A DNA stretch of 64,000 nt from Rickettsia typhi (GCA_945865485.1 CAMBEC010000008.1:19816-83815), one strand, 5' to 3'; positions 46,002-55,429 are shown, numbered from the stretch's first letter. Translations and numbers: made by a program. The notes: generated by a model from the letters alone, not told the origin.

Positions 46002-47903
46002 ATGCCATCAATTGATAGAAAAGATACTCAATTCTTGAATAATTCTAAAAGCCCGATCGATAGATCTCCGATCAAATCAGAGGGCTTTTCTAGGTTTTAC
46101 GATGCAATGCAAGCAGATCGCAAGACCAGGAGTCAATTAGAAGGTGATGATATCGAAAAGGCTAGGGAGAATATAGATAAAGCTATTGCTTTTTCAACTC
46201 AGTTGATGCTAGCTGCTGCAAAGAATATGGGTTTCCCAGATAGTGATGGGAGTAGCAATAAGTCTAAAGAAATGTCAGATGCTGCAAATTCAATTGCGGG
46301 AATGATGGCAACAAAGGCTTCTATTGGAGCTCAAATGGCAGCTATTGAAGCTCAGAAAAACCCAGCGGTAGATTTGATGTCGCTTAAGGATAAAATGGTT
46401 GATTATAGGGATGATACAAAAGGATTCTTTGGCGAGCCTGTAACATATAATTATAAAGTTTCGCATGATGAAACATCGCCTTCTGCGGTTGTAAATCTTA
46501 CGTTTACGATTCGTGATAAGGATGGGATGGCTGTTAAAACAGTAAGACAAACTGGCAAAGTTGGCGAGCATAAATTTATATGGGATGGTAAGAATGATAA
46601 GGGGCAAATGATGCTTCCTGGTTCTTATACTCTTGACTTAAAAGCTGAGGGAAGAAAAACTGAAAGCGGAACGTCAATTACTTTCCCAGTCAAAGCTGGC
46701 GCTGTTCTGTCTGGGGTTGTAGAGTCTATCAAATTTGAAAAAGGAGTCGCGGTTGGGGTTATGATCAATGGTAATTTGATCAAAAGAGACCAAATTAGTG
46801 ATGTAAGAGACTTTGTTAAACCTAAAGAAGATAACACCTTGAGTCCTGATTTGATAGGTCAGCGTGTAGAAATGGACTTCTCTAGGGTGCAAGTTAAAAA
46901 CGGCTCTTTAGAAGTTTATTTTAATAATCACGTTGAAAACTCAGGAAAAATAACTGTTAAAATTTTCGATGAAAACGGCAAGTATATTAAAACACTAGAA
47001 AATTTAGATGAAATTGCAGTTGGCACAGGCAAGTTTACTTTACCTGACCATGGTCTTGAAGATGGAAACTATAATGTAAAAGTTTATGTTGCAGATATTA
47101 GTGATAAAGACAAACCTGTCGACGTTGAGTTAAAATACAAAACAAAACTACAAGTGGCAGGGATTAATAGTCGTGCTGGTACATTTATGTCTACTGATGA
47201 GGAGATATATAATCCACATAATATAGATTCAATTGTTGGAGATTATATAACTAAGCTTCAAAAAAGAGAAGCTTACCTTGGTGCTGAGGTTACTTACATA
47301 GATGATTCCTTCAAATTTGCTCCTGGAGCAGAGCCGAAGACGTTTGCAATGATGAAGCCAGAGGAAGAGGCGGTTATTTCTCATGGTGAAATGACTATTT
47401 ATGATTCAGAGACGCAAGAGCTTGTTGCGACGGTAAAAGGACAGTATAGACCGTTTGATCTTTTGAGTGATCCAAGCAAAGTATTAGTAAGGCAGTATTT
47501 ACAACCGAACTACTATACTGGAGATTATAATGCTTTAAGTGCACAGGAAAGAGTTGAAGTAAATCGCCATATTGAGGCTGAATTAATCGCTACTAATTTA
47601 GCGTTGCAACCACAATACAAAGAAGACTATGACAATGGTAAGACGCCAATTACTTTCCCGGTTTGGGATGGTGTATTGCTCAATGGTTCGGGAGCTGTCG
47701 CTGGTAAGGAGTATAGGCGGGCATTTACACCTATATATTCAAGGCCAACAGGTGAAGTGGTTGCTGGAGACACGGATAGGGAGGAGATAACAGGTACAGT
47801 TGAATCTGTTGATGAAGAAAGAGGGAAGTTGTCGCTAAATTTATCCAGTGGTAAAGTGCTTCCTAAAGAGTTGGCAACGTCTATAAAGCCAAGACGCAGA
47901 TAA
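46002..47903 (+). CDS. flgD: Expanded flagellar hook-capping protein FlgD
   Basis: A 633-residue protein, much longer than the usual 220-300. Residues about 60-135 resemble the FlgD N-terminal cap region. An Ig-like module (about 165-230, with FTIRDKDGMAVKTVRQ and LPGSYTLDLKA) and a Tudor-like strand pair (about 235-270, VVESIKFEKGVAVGVMING) form the normal core. A second Ig-like module (about 315-365, with VKIFDENGKYIKTLEN and LEDGNYNVKVYV) repeats the plan, and the extreme C-terminus (GTVESVDEERGKLSLNL) echoes the Tudor part. FlgD caps and assembles the hook; the extra modules suggest internal duplication. Confidence 0.85.
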   Translation: MPSIDRKDTQFLNNSKSPIDRSPIKSEGFSRFYDAMQADRKTRSQLEGDDIEKARENIDKAIAFSTQLMLAAAKNMGFPDSDGSSNKSKEMSDAANSIAGMMATKASIGAQMAAIEAQKNPAVDLMSLKDKMVDYRDDTKGFFGEPVTYNYKVSHDETSPSAVVNLTFTIRDKDGMAVKTVRQTGKVGEHKFIWDGKNDKGQMMLPGSYTLDLKAEGRKTESGTSITFPVKAGAVLSGVVESIKFEKGVAVGVMINGNLIKRDQISDVRDFVKPKEDNTLSPDLIGQRVEMDFSRVQVKNGSLEVYFNNHVENSGKITVKIFDENGKYIKTLENLDEIAVGTGKFTLPDHGLEDGNYNVKVYVADISDKDKPVDVELKYKTKLQVAGINSRAGTFMSTDEEIYNPHNIDSIVGDYITKLQKREAYLGAEVTYIDDSFKFAPGAEPKTFAMMKPEEEAVISHGEMTIYDSETQELVATVKGQYRPFDLLSDPSKVLVRQYLQPNYYTGDYNALSAQERVEVNRHIEAELIATNLALQPQYKEDYDNGKTPITFPVWDGVLLNGSGAVAGKEYRRAFTPIYSRPTGEVVAGDTDREEITGTVESVDEERGKLSLNLSSGKVLPKELATSIKPRRR

Positions 47904-48321
47904 ACACCTTCGGATCAGGATCTCTGCGCCACCAAATTCGTCATACCTGGCTTAACTCGGTATCTTCTTTCGGTGGATGAGATGCTGATATCTGCGTTCA
48001 GCATGACGGCGTTTTTTTATCCAAACAAATTACCACATCGTCATAACGGGCATGACCCGGTATCTCAGGGGGAGGAAGAAGAAGCTAGGCCAAGAGACAG
48101 ACGCAAGTTTCAATCAAGTTCAGCATGACGGTGGTTTATTCGTTATAGCTTATTTGTTCATGATAGCTTAACTCAAGTTCTAGATTACTAAGTTAATGAA
48201 TAGTGTAAATAAGTTGGAGCTTTGGCATTGTTTTTGCTTAACTAGTTCTTATGTATTTGGTTGTGTGCTAGAGAGACTTATAGTACAATCAAACTAATTG
48301 ATTAATTTAAGAGGTTTTTTT
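47904..48321. other. Intergenic region with two repeat units and a sigma-54 promoter
   Basis: No gene is visible. Palindromic units lie at about 47940-48007 and 48039-48129, each with GTCAT-type and ATGAC-type ends. An AT-rich stretch and the sigma-54 site at 48222-48238 follow. The fliD ribosome-binding site AAGAGG is at about 48309-48314. Confidence 0.7.
48222..48238 (+). promoter_or_regulatory. Sigma-54 (RpoN) -24/-12 promoter of fliD-fliS
   Basis: TTGGCATTGTTTTTGCT has GG at 48224-48225 and GC at 48236-48237, exactly 10 bases apart, and matches the consensus at every conserved position except the CG after TTGGCA. It lies 85 bases before the fliD ATG. Confidence 0.85.
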
Positions 48322-50187
48322 ATGCCTAATATAACAAACGCTTTTGGAAAAGGTATCGGCTTATCAAGTATGCTTGGCTCTCAAGATGCATTTATAAAAA
48401 AGGCAACTGAACAGCTGGAATTGTCAAAAATTGAAACAAAAGATAAAACAGAAATCAGAGAGACAAAGCTTGGAGAAATTTCTCAGCTTCAGAAAATATT
48501 AAGCACAATAAAAGGAAAAGCTTCTCTTCTTACTAATCCACTCCAAGCTGGATTTGATAGAAAAACATCGAGCACAAGTACGCAAGATCTTGGTGGTGCA
48601 GAAGATTATATAACAAATATTCGTGTTGATGATAAAGCTCGTGTGGGTGATACAAAAATAGCTGTACAGCAGATTGCAACAGCTTCAGAGCTTGTGCTTG
48701 CTTCGGCAGGTGGTGTTGGTTTTGCCAAGGGTGTTGGTCTAGGTAAAGATGGTATTATGACATTGACCGTCGGTGGACAAGCACGTGCTATAGATATGGT
48801 TGTTGGTGATACAGTTGAGCAGATTGCAGCAAAAATTAATCATGCATTTACTGCGGGTGGAGATCAATTTGAAGCTTTCCTTGTGGAAGGAGATGGTAAT
48901 ACTGCCTTCATTGAAGTTAAGGCTAAAAATACCGGAGTTGGTGGTGGAGCTATTGCAGTTGCTTATGGTGATAGATTAGGTGGTGGTGCTCTTGCTGCTG
49001 GTGGAAATTTACATTCGCAAAGCAATGTCGCTGGCCAAGATGCGATAATACATATAAATGGTATTCAAAGAACGCAAGCTTCTAATAAATTTGTAAACGT
49101 TGTCGATGGATTGTCTTTTGAACTATCTGGTAGAGAAAATGCAGTAAACGCGGCTCCTGGGAATCTTATGCATGGCGGCCGTAGCTACAATACGATAAAA
49201 GTCAAAGAAGATCATGCTAACGTAAAAAAGATGATTGTTGATTTTGGTAATTCTTTGAATGATTTGTCATATATCATTGCTAAAAACCAACAAACTACTC
49301 GTTCAGTTACACAGGATAAATATGCAGATCCTACTCAGCTTATGAGTTCGTATGATAGCTCAGATGCACCTCTGCGTGGTTCTCCATTAATGAACGAGGC
49401 AATGGAAATTTGGGAAAGATTTACAACTACAAAAGCTGGTGGCGCTGGTGATATTACCTCTATTTACGAACTTGGGATGGGTTTACAAAAGGCCACTAAA
49501 GATGGAGTAAGTTATGATACTTTGTACTTCGAAGATGAAAGCGTATTTACCAAAAAATTTGACGATGATTTTGCAGCCGTTCGTAGGTTCTTTGTTACGG
49601 ATACAAAAATAACTTCAACTGCAGGAAACCTAGCGACTTTGCAGTATTTACCAGGTGAATTTGATAAGCAAATAATAGATCCATCAGTAGTTGGTCAAAA
49701 TATTACTACGGATGCAACTTTTAACGGTGCTGGGGCTCTAACTGTTTTTACAGCGACAGTAAATGGAGTGGTTCTAAATGCTGATATTGTTCATAATCCA
49801 GGAACTGGCAGATACAATGTTTCATTTGCTGAGGGCTTATCTCTACACGGGATGGAGTTTTCAATAGATCCTAAAACAGCAGTAAATGTTGTTGAACGCA
49901 ACGTGATAAATTATACGCCAGGCTTAGCAAATCTTATACAAGAAGATGCAAGAAGTATGGTTAGTGATGATGGCTTGAAAGGTTCAACTATATCAGAAGC
50001 TGATTTAATCCAAGAACAAGTGAAAAATTTAAGTGATGAATCTGCTAAAATAGAAAAAGACCTGAAGGAATTCACGGCTAAGTTAGAAAGAGAATACCAG
50101 ACTATCGCTCAAATGGATATGATGGGAGCTATTCAAACAGCTATGATTGAAGCTGCTCTTTCTGGTTTAACTGCTTCTGCCGCATAA
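48322..50187 (+). CDS. fliD: Flagellar filament capping protein FliD
   Basis: A 621-residue protein. N- and C-terminal coiled-coil parts (about residues 20-65 and 555-615) are those that form the D0/D1 coils of filament caps, with variable globular domains between. The region VGDTKIAVQQIATASELV is a FliD-type D1 block, and GGDQFEAFLVEGDGN resembles the hook_IN motif. The ATG at 48322 is chosen because AAGAGG precedes it by 7 bases; an in-frame ATG 24 bases upstream (48298) lies before that site. Its partner chaperone gene fliS follows. Confidence 0.88.
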   Translation: MPNITNAFGKGIGLSSMLGSQDAFIKKATEQLELSKIETKDKTEIRETKLGEISQLQKILSTIKGKASLLTNPLQAGFDRKTSSTSTQDLGGAEDYITNIRVDDKARVGDTKIAVQQIATASELVLASAGGVGFAKGVGLGKDGIMTLTVGGQARAIDMVVGDTVEQIAAKINHAFTAGGDQFEAFLVEGDGNTAFIEVKAKNTGVGGGAIAVAYGDRLGGGALAAGGNLHSQSNVAGQDAIIHINGIQRTQASNKFVNVVDGLSFELSGRENAVNAAPGNLMHGGRSYNTIKVKEDHANVKKMIVDFGNSLNDLSYIIAKNQQTTRSVTQDKYADPTQLMSSYDSSDAPLRGSPLMNEAMEIWERFTTTKAGGAGDITSIYELGMGLQKATKDGVSYDTLYFEDESVFTKKFDDDFAAVRRFFVTDTKITSTAGNLATLQYLPGEFDKQIIDPSVVGQNITTDATFNGAGALTVFTATVNGVVLNADIVHNPGTGRYNVSFAEGLSLHGMEFSIDPKTAVNVVERNVINYTPGLANLIQEDARSMVSDDGLKGSTISEADLIQEQVKNLSDESAKIEKDLKEFTAKLEREYQTIAQMDMMGAIQTAMIEAALSGLTASAA

Positions 50188-50219
50188 AAATTTAAACACA
50201 GAATTTTGAGTAATAATTT

Positions 50220-50576
50220 ATGAGCCCTTTAGAAAAATATAAAGCTACAGCTGCGGTAACTAGTAGCAGTAATAATCAGTTGATATTTATTTTCGACGAG
50301 ATTCTTAAATTATTACTCTCTGCAAAAAAGGCCCTTGGAGAAAAAAACCACGAAGTTAAATTTAAAGCTTTGTCTAGAGTTATAGAAGTATTTTATATAC
50401 TCAAAACAGGGATTGACCCAGAGACTATGGATGAAAGAAATAAAGTAATTGATGCGTTCTATGGATCAACAATTCACCAACTTGAAAATATAAATATGAA
50501 AGGTGAAGAGCCAGAAGAACTTCAATCAATAATCGAAGCTGTGTCAGAAATTCGTGCTGCATTAGTGAGTACGTGA
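50220..50576 (+). CDS. fliS: Flagellar export chaperone FliS
   Basis: A 118-residue mainly helical protein with the FliS pattern: LEKYKATAAVTSSSNNQLI at the start and a helix bundle (FIFDEILKLLLSAKKALGE, ALSRVIEVFYILKTGID) matching the flagellin-binding chaperone. In characterised bacteria FliS holds flagellin unfolded before export. The position after fliD is the common arrangement. No flagellin gene lies in the window. Confidence 0.88.
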   Translation: MSPLEKYKATAAVTSSSNNQLIFIFDEILKLLLSAKKALGEKNHEVKFKALSRVIEVFYILKTGIDPETMDERNKVIDAFYGSTIHQLENINMKGEEPEELQSIIEAVSEIRAALVST

Positions 50577-50635
50577 CCTTAAGCAATAGTAAATATTTAG
50601 TCTCACTTTTAATCAATGTATAATTGTTATGCAGG

Positions 50636-50698
50636 ATCATTCCTGTGCTGAACTGGATTCAGTATCTCCTGGAATCCTGAAATAAATTCAGTATGACG
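50636..50698. repeat. Palindromic repeat unit
   Basis: A unit with GCTGAACTGGATTCAGTATCT and an inverted half AAATTCAGTATGACG, of the window-wide family. It is directly followed by copy B of the 238-bp repeat. The rest of 50577-51022 holds no gene. Confidence 0.7.
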
Positions 50699-50715
50699 TA
50701 CATAATAAACTCTAA

Positions 50716-50955
50716 CTATGGATAGATAAATATTAGATTTAGTTATGTCCGGCAAGAAATATAGTCATACCGGGCTTGATCCGGTATCTTTTTATCTACC
50801 GTCATGCTGAACTCAGTGGGCTTCGCATGTCTCTTCGGCCAAATAATCTTCTCCTATCTCATTGAGATCCTGAAGTAAAATCAGGATGAGCCTGCGTACA
50901 ACAAGTTCCAGTATAAAACCATACGACTCTATTCCTTATCCATACTTCAGGTTAA
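50716..50955. repeat. 240-bp dispersed non-coding repeat, copy B
   Basis: The same repeat as 131-368, in the same orientation, over the full length with scattered substitutions and a few small indels. It lies between fliS and comF and contains a palindromic CCGGGCTTGATCCGG core. Confidence 0.85.
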
Positions 50956-51022
50956 CCAGAGGTATTCTAGCCAAGAGGTGAATGCAAGCTTCAATCAAAC
51001 TAAGAAGTACGGCTCAGTTAGA

Positions 51023-51733
51023 TTAAGTCATACCAACTGTTACCAATTTTACTGAGGTCGCTCCCGCGGTTTTAAGAAGCTTTGCGCAGGTGTTGCAGGT
51101 AGTTCCAGTAGTTTTTACGTCATCAACTAGAAGTACTCTCATTCCTTTAACAATTCGTTTTATGTTAAAAACCAGAGAACCTGACAGATTTTTTTCTCGT
51201 TGATATTTTGTTAACTTAGTTTGTGGTTTGGTCCATTTCGTTTTGATTAAAACGTCAGGAACCATAGGGATTTTAAGTAAATCAGCTATGTCCTTAGCTA
51301 AAATTTGAGCAGGATTATATTGCCGAAATATTCTTTTTATTCTATGCATTGGTACGGGGATAACCAAATCCACCTCTTCTATTTCTTGTTTGTATCGTGC
51401 AATAATTAATTTAGCAAACATTTTTGAGTGCGCTGTCCGATCGTTATATTTAAACGCATGAATTAGCTTTTTACTTTCAAGGTCAAATTTGAATAAGCTA
51501 CGAGCTAAATCATAATTTGGTTGTTTGGCGACGCAACGTCCACATAAATTTTGTCCTTCTATAAAGAACTCAAAAGGAAATCCACAACAAGAGCAGTATG
51601 GGGAAGTAATGAAATTTAATTTAGAAAAACAAGGAGCGCACATTCCTTGCTCTTTATCTATAAGCTGGGAACAAGAACTACATCTGTATGGTAGAATGTA
51701 GTTGGCTAAGCTAGCCAAAACCCGTTTTATCAT
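51023..51733 (-). CDS. comF: ComF family phosphoribosyltransferase-like protein
   Basis: A 236-residue protein. An N-terminal zinc ribbon has two Cys pairs (CSSCSQLIDKEQGMCAPC, and CSCCGFPFEF then CGRC). The C-terminal half has the phosphoribosyltransferase fold with LLVDDVKTTGTTCNTCAKLL, the PRPP-loop motif. ComF proteins act in DNA uptake and processing of transforming DNA. The start codon lies at the edge of the inverted-repeat element at 51732-51878. Confidence 0.92.
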   Translation of the reverse strand: MIKRVLASLANYILPYRCSSCSQLIDKEQGMCAPCFSKLNFITSPYCSCCGFPFEFFIEGQNLCGRCVAKQPNYDLARSLFKFDLESKKLIHAFKYNDRTAHSKMFAKLIIARYKQEIEEVDLVIPVPMHRIKRIFRQYNPAQILAKDIADLLKIPMVPDVLIKTKWTKPQTKLTKYQREKNLSGSLVFNIKRIVKGMRVLLVDDVKTTGTTCNTCAKLLKTAGATSVKLVTVGMT

Positions 51734-51878
51734 AAACCTCTTGCGTAATAAAATTTATATCGGTAATTTTGTTGTCAGATCTCGTCTGTGCTACTCATGT
51801 ACAAGTGTACGCTGCTGTGCTCGCCTTCGCTTTTCCCAAAACTTCCTCTATATAAATTTAATTACGCAAGAGGTTTAT
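51732..51878. repeat. 147-bp inverted-repeat (MITE-like) element
   Basis: Arms 51732-51760 and 51850-51878 are reverse complements over 29 bases with one mismatch. The inner 89 bases contain further partly inverted parts around TCATGTACAAGTGTAC, a shape common in Rickettsiales-type palindromic elements. The left arm overlaps the comF start codon and the right arm overlaps the stop codon of the monooxygenase gene. There is no transposase. Confidence 0.7.
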
Positions 51879-53155
51879 TTTCTTCTGCCCATAGCATATT
51901 TAATGAGCAATTTTTTAAAAGGAGAAACTTTTTCTGCAGCTTTAAAACCAAACTGTCTTACTGTGTGGAGTATTCTTGAATTATTTGAAAATAGAGTATT
52001 CAATGTATCAGTAATTTCAAGCATAGCATTATTATCATTTTTACGCATATTCTGATATGTTTCAAGTGAATGAGTATTTGCACCAAATTCCAGTATATTA
52101 CTCGCAAGAGACTCTATATCTTTTATTCCTTGATTTAAGCCTTGTCCAGCAAGTGGATGAATAACGTGAGCAGAGTCAGCAACTAAAACTATTCTTTTGT
52201 TATAATATTTATTTGTAGAGTAAGCTCTTAAAGGGAAAGAAGCTATTTCACTTTTTATAATAATATCTCCTAAAAACAGACCGAAATTTTGCTGTACCAT
52301 ATGTAAAAATTCGTCTTTTGGTAAGTTGAGAACCGCATCTTTCATGTCAGATTTTATAGTCCAAACTACTGAAGAGAAATTTTGATCCTTTAAAGGTAAT
52401 ATTGCAAATGGTCCGGTCGGCATAAAATGCTCAACTGCGGTACCTTCATGAGGTTTTTCATGCTGTACTATGAAAGTTAACGCATATTGAGTGTATGGTT
52501 TATTTGTTTCGCAACTAAAATACTTTTGCCTTGTTTGCGAGTTGCTTCCGTCGCACACAACAAGAAGATCACACTCATGAATACTACCATTTAAAGTCAA
52601 AATGCACTTATTATTGTTATTCTCTTTAACTTCATAAGAACTATTATCGATAATAGTTATGTGCTTGTTAGTTAGGACCTCTGTAAGTAGTAATTTTTTA
52701 AAATTTTTATTTTCAACCAAATAGCCCATTACTTGCCCAACTTGTAATTCGTTAGAAGCAAAATGCACCATCTCTGGGGCTTTATTATCAGCTACATAGA
52801 TATCATTTATTGGGCCAGAAATGCTGGCTATTTTTTCCCACATACCTAATTTTTCAAAAAAAACCTTCGATGAGTCAGTAAGGGCAGTAGTTCTTATATC
52901 ATTAAAAAATGATGGGCTTTCTATATTTTGACGCTCAATTATTGTTGAATTTATACCGCGTGCGGCGAATGAGAGCGCCGTGATCATACCGCTAAGGCCG
53001 CAACCAATAACCGTAATACCAAATCCCGTTTTTAAATGACTCAACGAATTTTGCTTATCTCCCTTGTGCTTACCTATAACTATAGGCTGCGCAAGGTCAT
53101 TCTGAAATTCATTTGTCTCATTTAATCTGAGATTTGGTATAATTTTAGGGAGCAT
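51875..53155 (-). CDS. UbiH/COQ6-type FAD-dependent monooxygenase
   Basis: A 426-residue flavoprotein hydroxylase. The FAD site is GFGITVIGCGLSGMITALSFAARG at about residues 44-67, LLVVCDGSNSQTR (about 197-209) is the DG motif, and RIVLVADSAHVIHPLAGQGLNQGIKDIESLA is the GD/AH-type motif that closes the FAD pocket. These enzymes hydroxylate the ubiquinone ring. The N-terminus has an extra 43 residues before the Rossmann strand. Which ring position is hydroxylated cannot be said. It overlaps the mrpF-like gene by 11 bases. Confidence 0.88.
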   Translation of the reverse strand: MLPKIIPNLRLNETNEFQNDLAQPIVIGKHKGDKQNSLSHLKTGFGITVIGCGLSGMITALSFAARGINSTIIERQNIESPSFFNDIRTTALTDSSKVFFEKLGMWEKIASISGPINDIYVADNKAPEMVHFASNELQVGQVMGYLVENKNFKKLLLTEVLTNKHITIIDNSSYEVKENNNNKCILTLNGSIHECDLLVVCDGSNSQTRQKYFSCETNKPYTQYALTFIVQHEKPHEGTAVEHFMPTGPFAILPLKDQNFSSVVWTIKSDMKDAVLNLPKDEFLHMVQQNFGLFLGDIIIKSEIASFPLRAYSTNKYYNKRIVLVADSAHVIHPLAGQGLNQGIKDIESLASNILEFGANTHSLETYQNMRKNDNNAMLEITDTLNTLFSNNSRILHTVRQFGFKAAEKVSPFKKLLIKYAMGRRK

Positions 53156-53429
53156 CTGAAGATATTGATTTATGTTTTTGTAAAAAATACTTTAAGTAAG
53201 CGCTAGTTGCAATAACGCTTAGAAGAAAATAAATAAAAGCTATGTCAATATAAGAACTATTTGCTTTAAATGAACCAAGGAAACATATAAATAAGGAAGC
53301 TAAACTTGTGCCTGTATTTACAAATAATAATTTAGTAAATATGTCTCTTTGTGAAAATGCTCCGCAAATAACGATACAGGCAAATACTAAAAATAAAAAT
53401 ACACAGATGGTTAACATACTATTTAACAA
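53145..53429 (-). CDS. mrpF: Mrp/Mnh-type cation:proton antiporter subunit F
   Basis: A 94-residue protein with three membrane helices, matching the MrpF (MnhF/PhaF) subunit in plan and in FTKLLFVNTGTSLASLF and IDIAFIYFLLSVIATSAYLKY. Mrp complexes are multisubunit Na+/H+ antiporters of the inner membrane. It lies directly after mrpE. The other subunits (A, B, C, D, G) are not in this window. Confidence 0.8.
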   Translation of the reverse strand: MLNSMLTICVFLFLVFACIVICGAFSQRDIFTKLLFVNTGTSLASLFICFLGSFKANSSYIDIAFIYFLLSVIATSAYLKYFLQKHKSISSDAP

Positions 53430-53883
53430 TTTTCTTGACTCGTTTATCCATTTCTCCTGTTTGTAGTCCAGTCATAAAATCATGATCAAGTGCATGCACC
53501 AGCAAGTTTTTACCCTCAACTGAAAGAGTAACAGTTCCTGGAGTTAACGTGATCGAATTTGCATAAACTAATGTTCCAATATCACTAGTTTGAATGGTTT
53601 TTATTGGCTCTAGGCTATGTTGTAATATTATGTGTTTTCGCCATGCTATTCGAGATACAGCCAAAGCAGACATAACTATCTCTTTCAATAACCATAGGCA
53701 GTAAAAAATAGTACTAATTCTAAATAGGTTTTTTTGTGGAAGTATTTTTAGTTTAATAGCAAAAATCAGCGTAAGTAAAGATGCTGCTAAAAGATATACA
53801 AAATGTTGCGCTTCAAGTGAAAAGCCAACCAGGCCAGTCCAAATCAACATAAATATAAGAAAAGAAACTAACTTAATGTGCAT
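53419..53883 (-). CDS. mrpE: Mrp/Mnh-type cation:proton antiporter subunit E
   Basis: A 154-residue protein with two to three N-terminal membrane helices and a C-terminal cytoplasmic part. The block ANSITLTPGTVTLSVEGKNLLVHALD is the family hallmark of MrpE. It overlaps the multidrug transporter upstream and mrpF downstream by 11 bases each, so it is cotranscribed with both. Confidence 0.88.
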   Translation of the reverse strand: MHIKLVSFLIFMLIWTGLVGFSLEAQHFVYLLAASLLTLIFAIKLKILPQKNLFRISTIFYCLWLLKEIVMSALAVSRIAWRKHIILQHSLEPIKTIQTSDIGTLVYANSITLTPGTVTLSVEGKNLLVHALDHDFMTGLQTGEMDKRVKKIVK

Positions 53884-55429
53884 TTGAGGTAATATCTGTT
53901 TTTGGCGTTGAAGAGAAAGGAATAAGTAGCATTCCCATACAAAATATCATAGATATGATAATAAAAACATTATTAATTGCAATTACAAAAGCTTCTCGTT
54001 CAACCATATTATTCAAAAGTTGGTACGCTGCTAGTTCCGGTTCATTTACTTTGCCTATCAATGATTGGGTAAAAGACTCCAGGCTTTCCTGAACTTTTGG
54101 AGATGTTAAAGGCATGTTATCTTTCATGGTTTGTGCGTAGATTTTTGAGTTCGAGATGATTAAGTTATTGATCATCGCTAGTCCTATTGCTCCACCCAAG
54201 TTTCTTGTTAAATTATAAAGGCCACTAGCATTCTGCACTTCCTCTTTTTTCATTGTGCCAAGGGCTAGATCATTTATTGGCATGAAACAAAACATCAGTG
54301 CTAAGCCACGTATCATCTGAGGAACAAATAATTCCCAATATTGGGAGTCAGCAGTCAGAAAACTATTAGCAAAACTCCCAAGCGCAAATAAAGAAAAGCC
54401 TATGGCAAGAATTATTCTTTTATCAATGCCTGAACCAAACATTCTAGCAGCTATAGGTGCTGAGACAAACTGGAAGACTCCAGTGACAATCATAGTAATG
54501 CCAATCTGAAGAGTGTTATACCCGGCTATTGTGAATAAGAAGAGTGGTAATAAATAGACGCTACCGTACAGTCCGATGCCTAGTATAAAAGAATAAATGC
54601 AACCAAAACTAAAGTTTTTATTCCTAAATGAGCTAAGATCAATAATTGGATTCTGGTAAGTAATTTCCCGAATGATTAACCAAATAAAAGTTATAATAAC
54701 TATTATTGTTAATAGTAAAATGTGAAAATCATCTAACCAATCTTTCTTATTTCCTTCTTCTAGTACATATTGCATCGATCCCAAGCAAACTGCCATCAAC
54801 AAGATACCAAAGAAATCAAAATTCTTGAGCAAGCTATAGTTTGGCTTGTCAAAATCAACATATAAAAAAACTGTTACACAGACAAAAATTCCAGGAATAA
54901 TATTTAACAAAAACATAAAGTGCCAAGATATTGTCTCAGTAATGTATCCTCCAAGTGTTGGTCCAATAGTTGGGGCAACTGTTACTACCAGGCCAATAAT
55001 CATACTGACTTTGGTATGCATGCTTTTAGGAAATATAATAAAAATTGCTCCAAAGGCGGTTGGAATCATTGCTCCACCGAAAAATCCCTGTAAGGCTCTG
55101 AAAATAATCATGGATTCAATATTCCAAGCTAACGCACATAGTAAGCTCATAAGGGTAAAGCCGAGTGCAGCAATAAAATAAGAAATCCTAGTTGATAACA
55201 GGCGTGAAGCAAAACCAGTGATTGGAATAATTATTACCTCCGCAATGAGGTATGAGGTTTGAATCCAAGAAAGTTCATCACCAGAAGCAGATAAACCAGC
55301 TCCAATTACGGATAGAGAACTTGCAACAATTTGAATGTCCAATATAGCCATAAACATTCCAACAACCATAGCAAAAAATGCTAAAATTGTTTTTGATGAT
55401 ATGGGCTGATCAGTTTGTTCTTGATTCAT
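53873..55429 (-). CDS. DHA2 (EmrB/QacA) family MFS drug transporter
   Basis: A 518-residue major facilitator with 14 membrane helices. The N-terminal helix block FAMVVGMFMAILDIQIVASSLSVI contains the D1 motif of the DHA2 family, and GGAMIPTAFGAIF and IGPTLGGYITE are the usual antiporter motif C region. The ATG at 55429 is chosen because it fits the family start; a longer frame from 55618 would overlap the upstream transporter gene. It would export hydrophobic compounds by proton antiport. Confidence 0.88.
   Translation of the reverse strand: MNQEQTDQPISSKTILAFFAMVVGMFMAILDIQIVASSLSVIGAGLSASGDELSWIQTSYLIAEVIIIPITGFASRLLSTRISYFIAALGFTLMSLLCALAWNIESMIIFRALQGFFGGAMIPTAFGAIFIIFPKSMHTKVSMIIGLVVTVAPTIGPTLGGYITETISWHFMFLLNIIPGIFVCVTVFLYVDFDKPNYSLLKNFDFFGILLMAVCLGSMQYVLEEGNKKDWLDDFHILLLTIIVIITFIWLIIREITYQNPIIDLSSFRNKNFSFGCIYSFILGIGLYGSVYLLPLFLFTIAGYNTLQIGITMIVTGVFQFVSAPIAARMFGSGIDKRIILAIGFSLFALGSFANSFLTADSQYWELFVPQMIRGLALMFCFMPINDLALGTMKKEEVQNASGLYNLTRNLGGAIGLAMINNLIISNSKIYAQTMKDNMPLTSPKVQESLESFTQSLIGKVNEPELAAYQLLNNMVEREAFVIAINNVFIIISMIFCMGMLLIPFSSTPKTDITSNAH

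Noticed and set aside
51702..52055. Plus-strand 117-codon open frame across the inverted-repeat element
   Set aside because: It crosses both arms of the element and the antisense of two conserved genes; no family resemblance.
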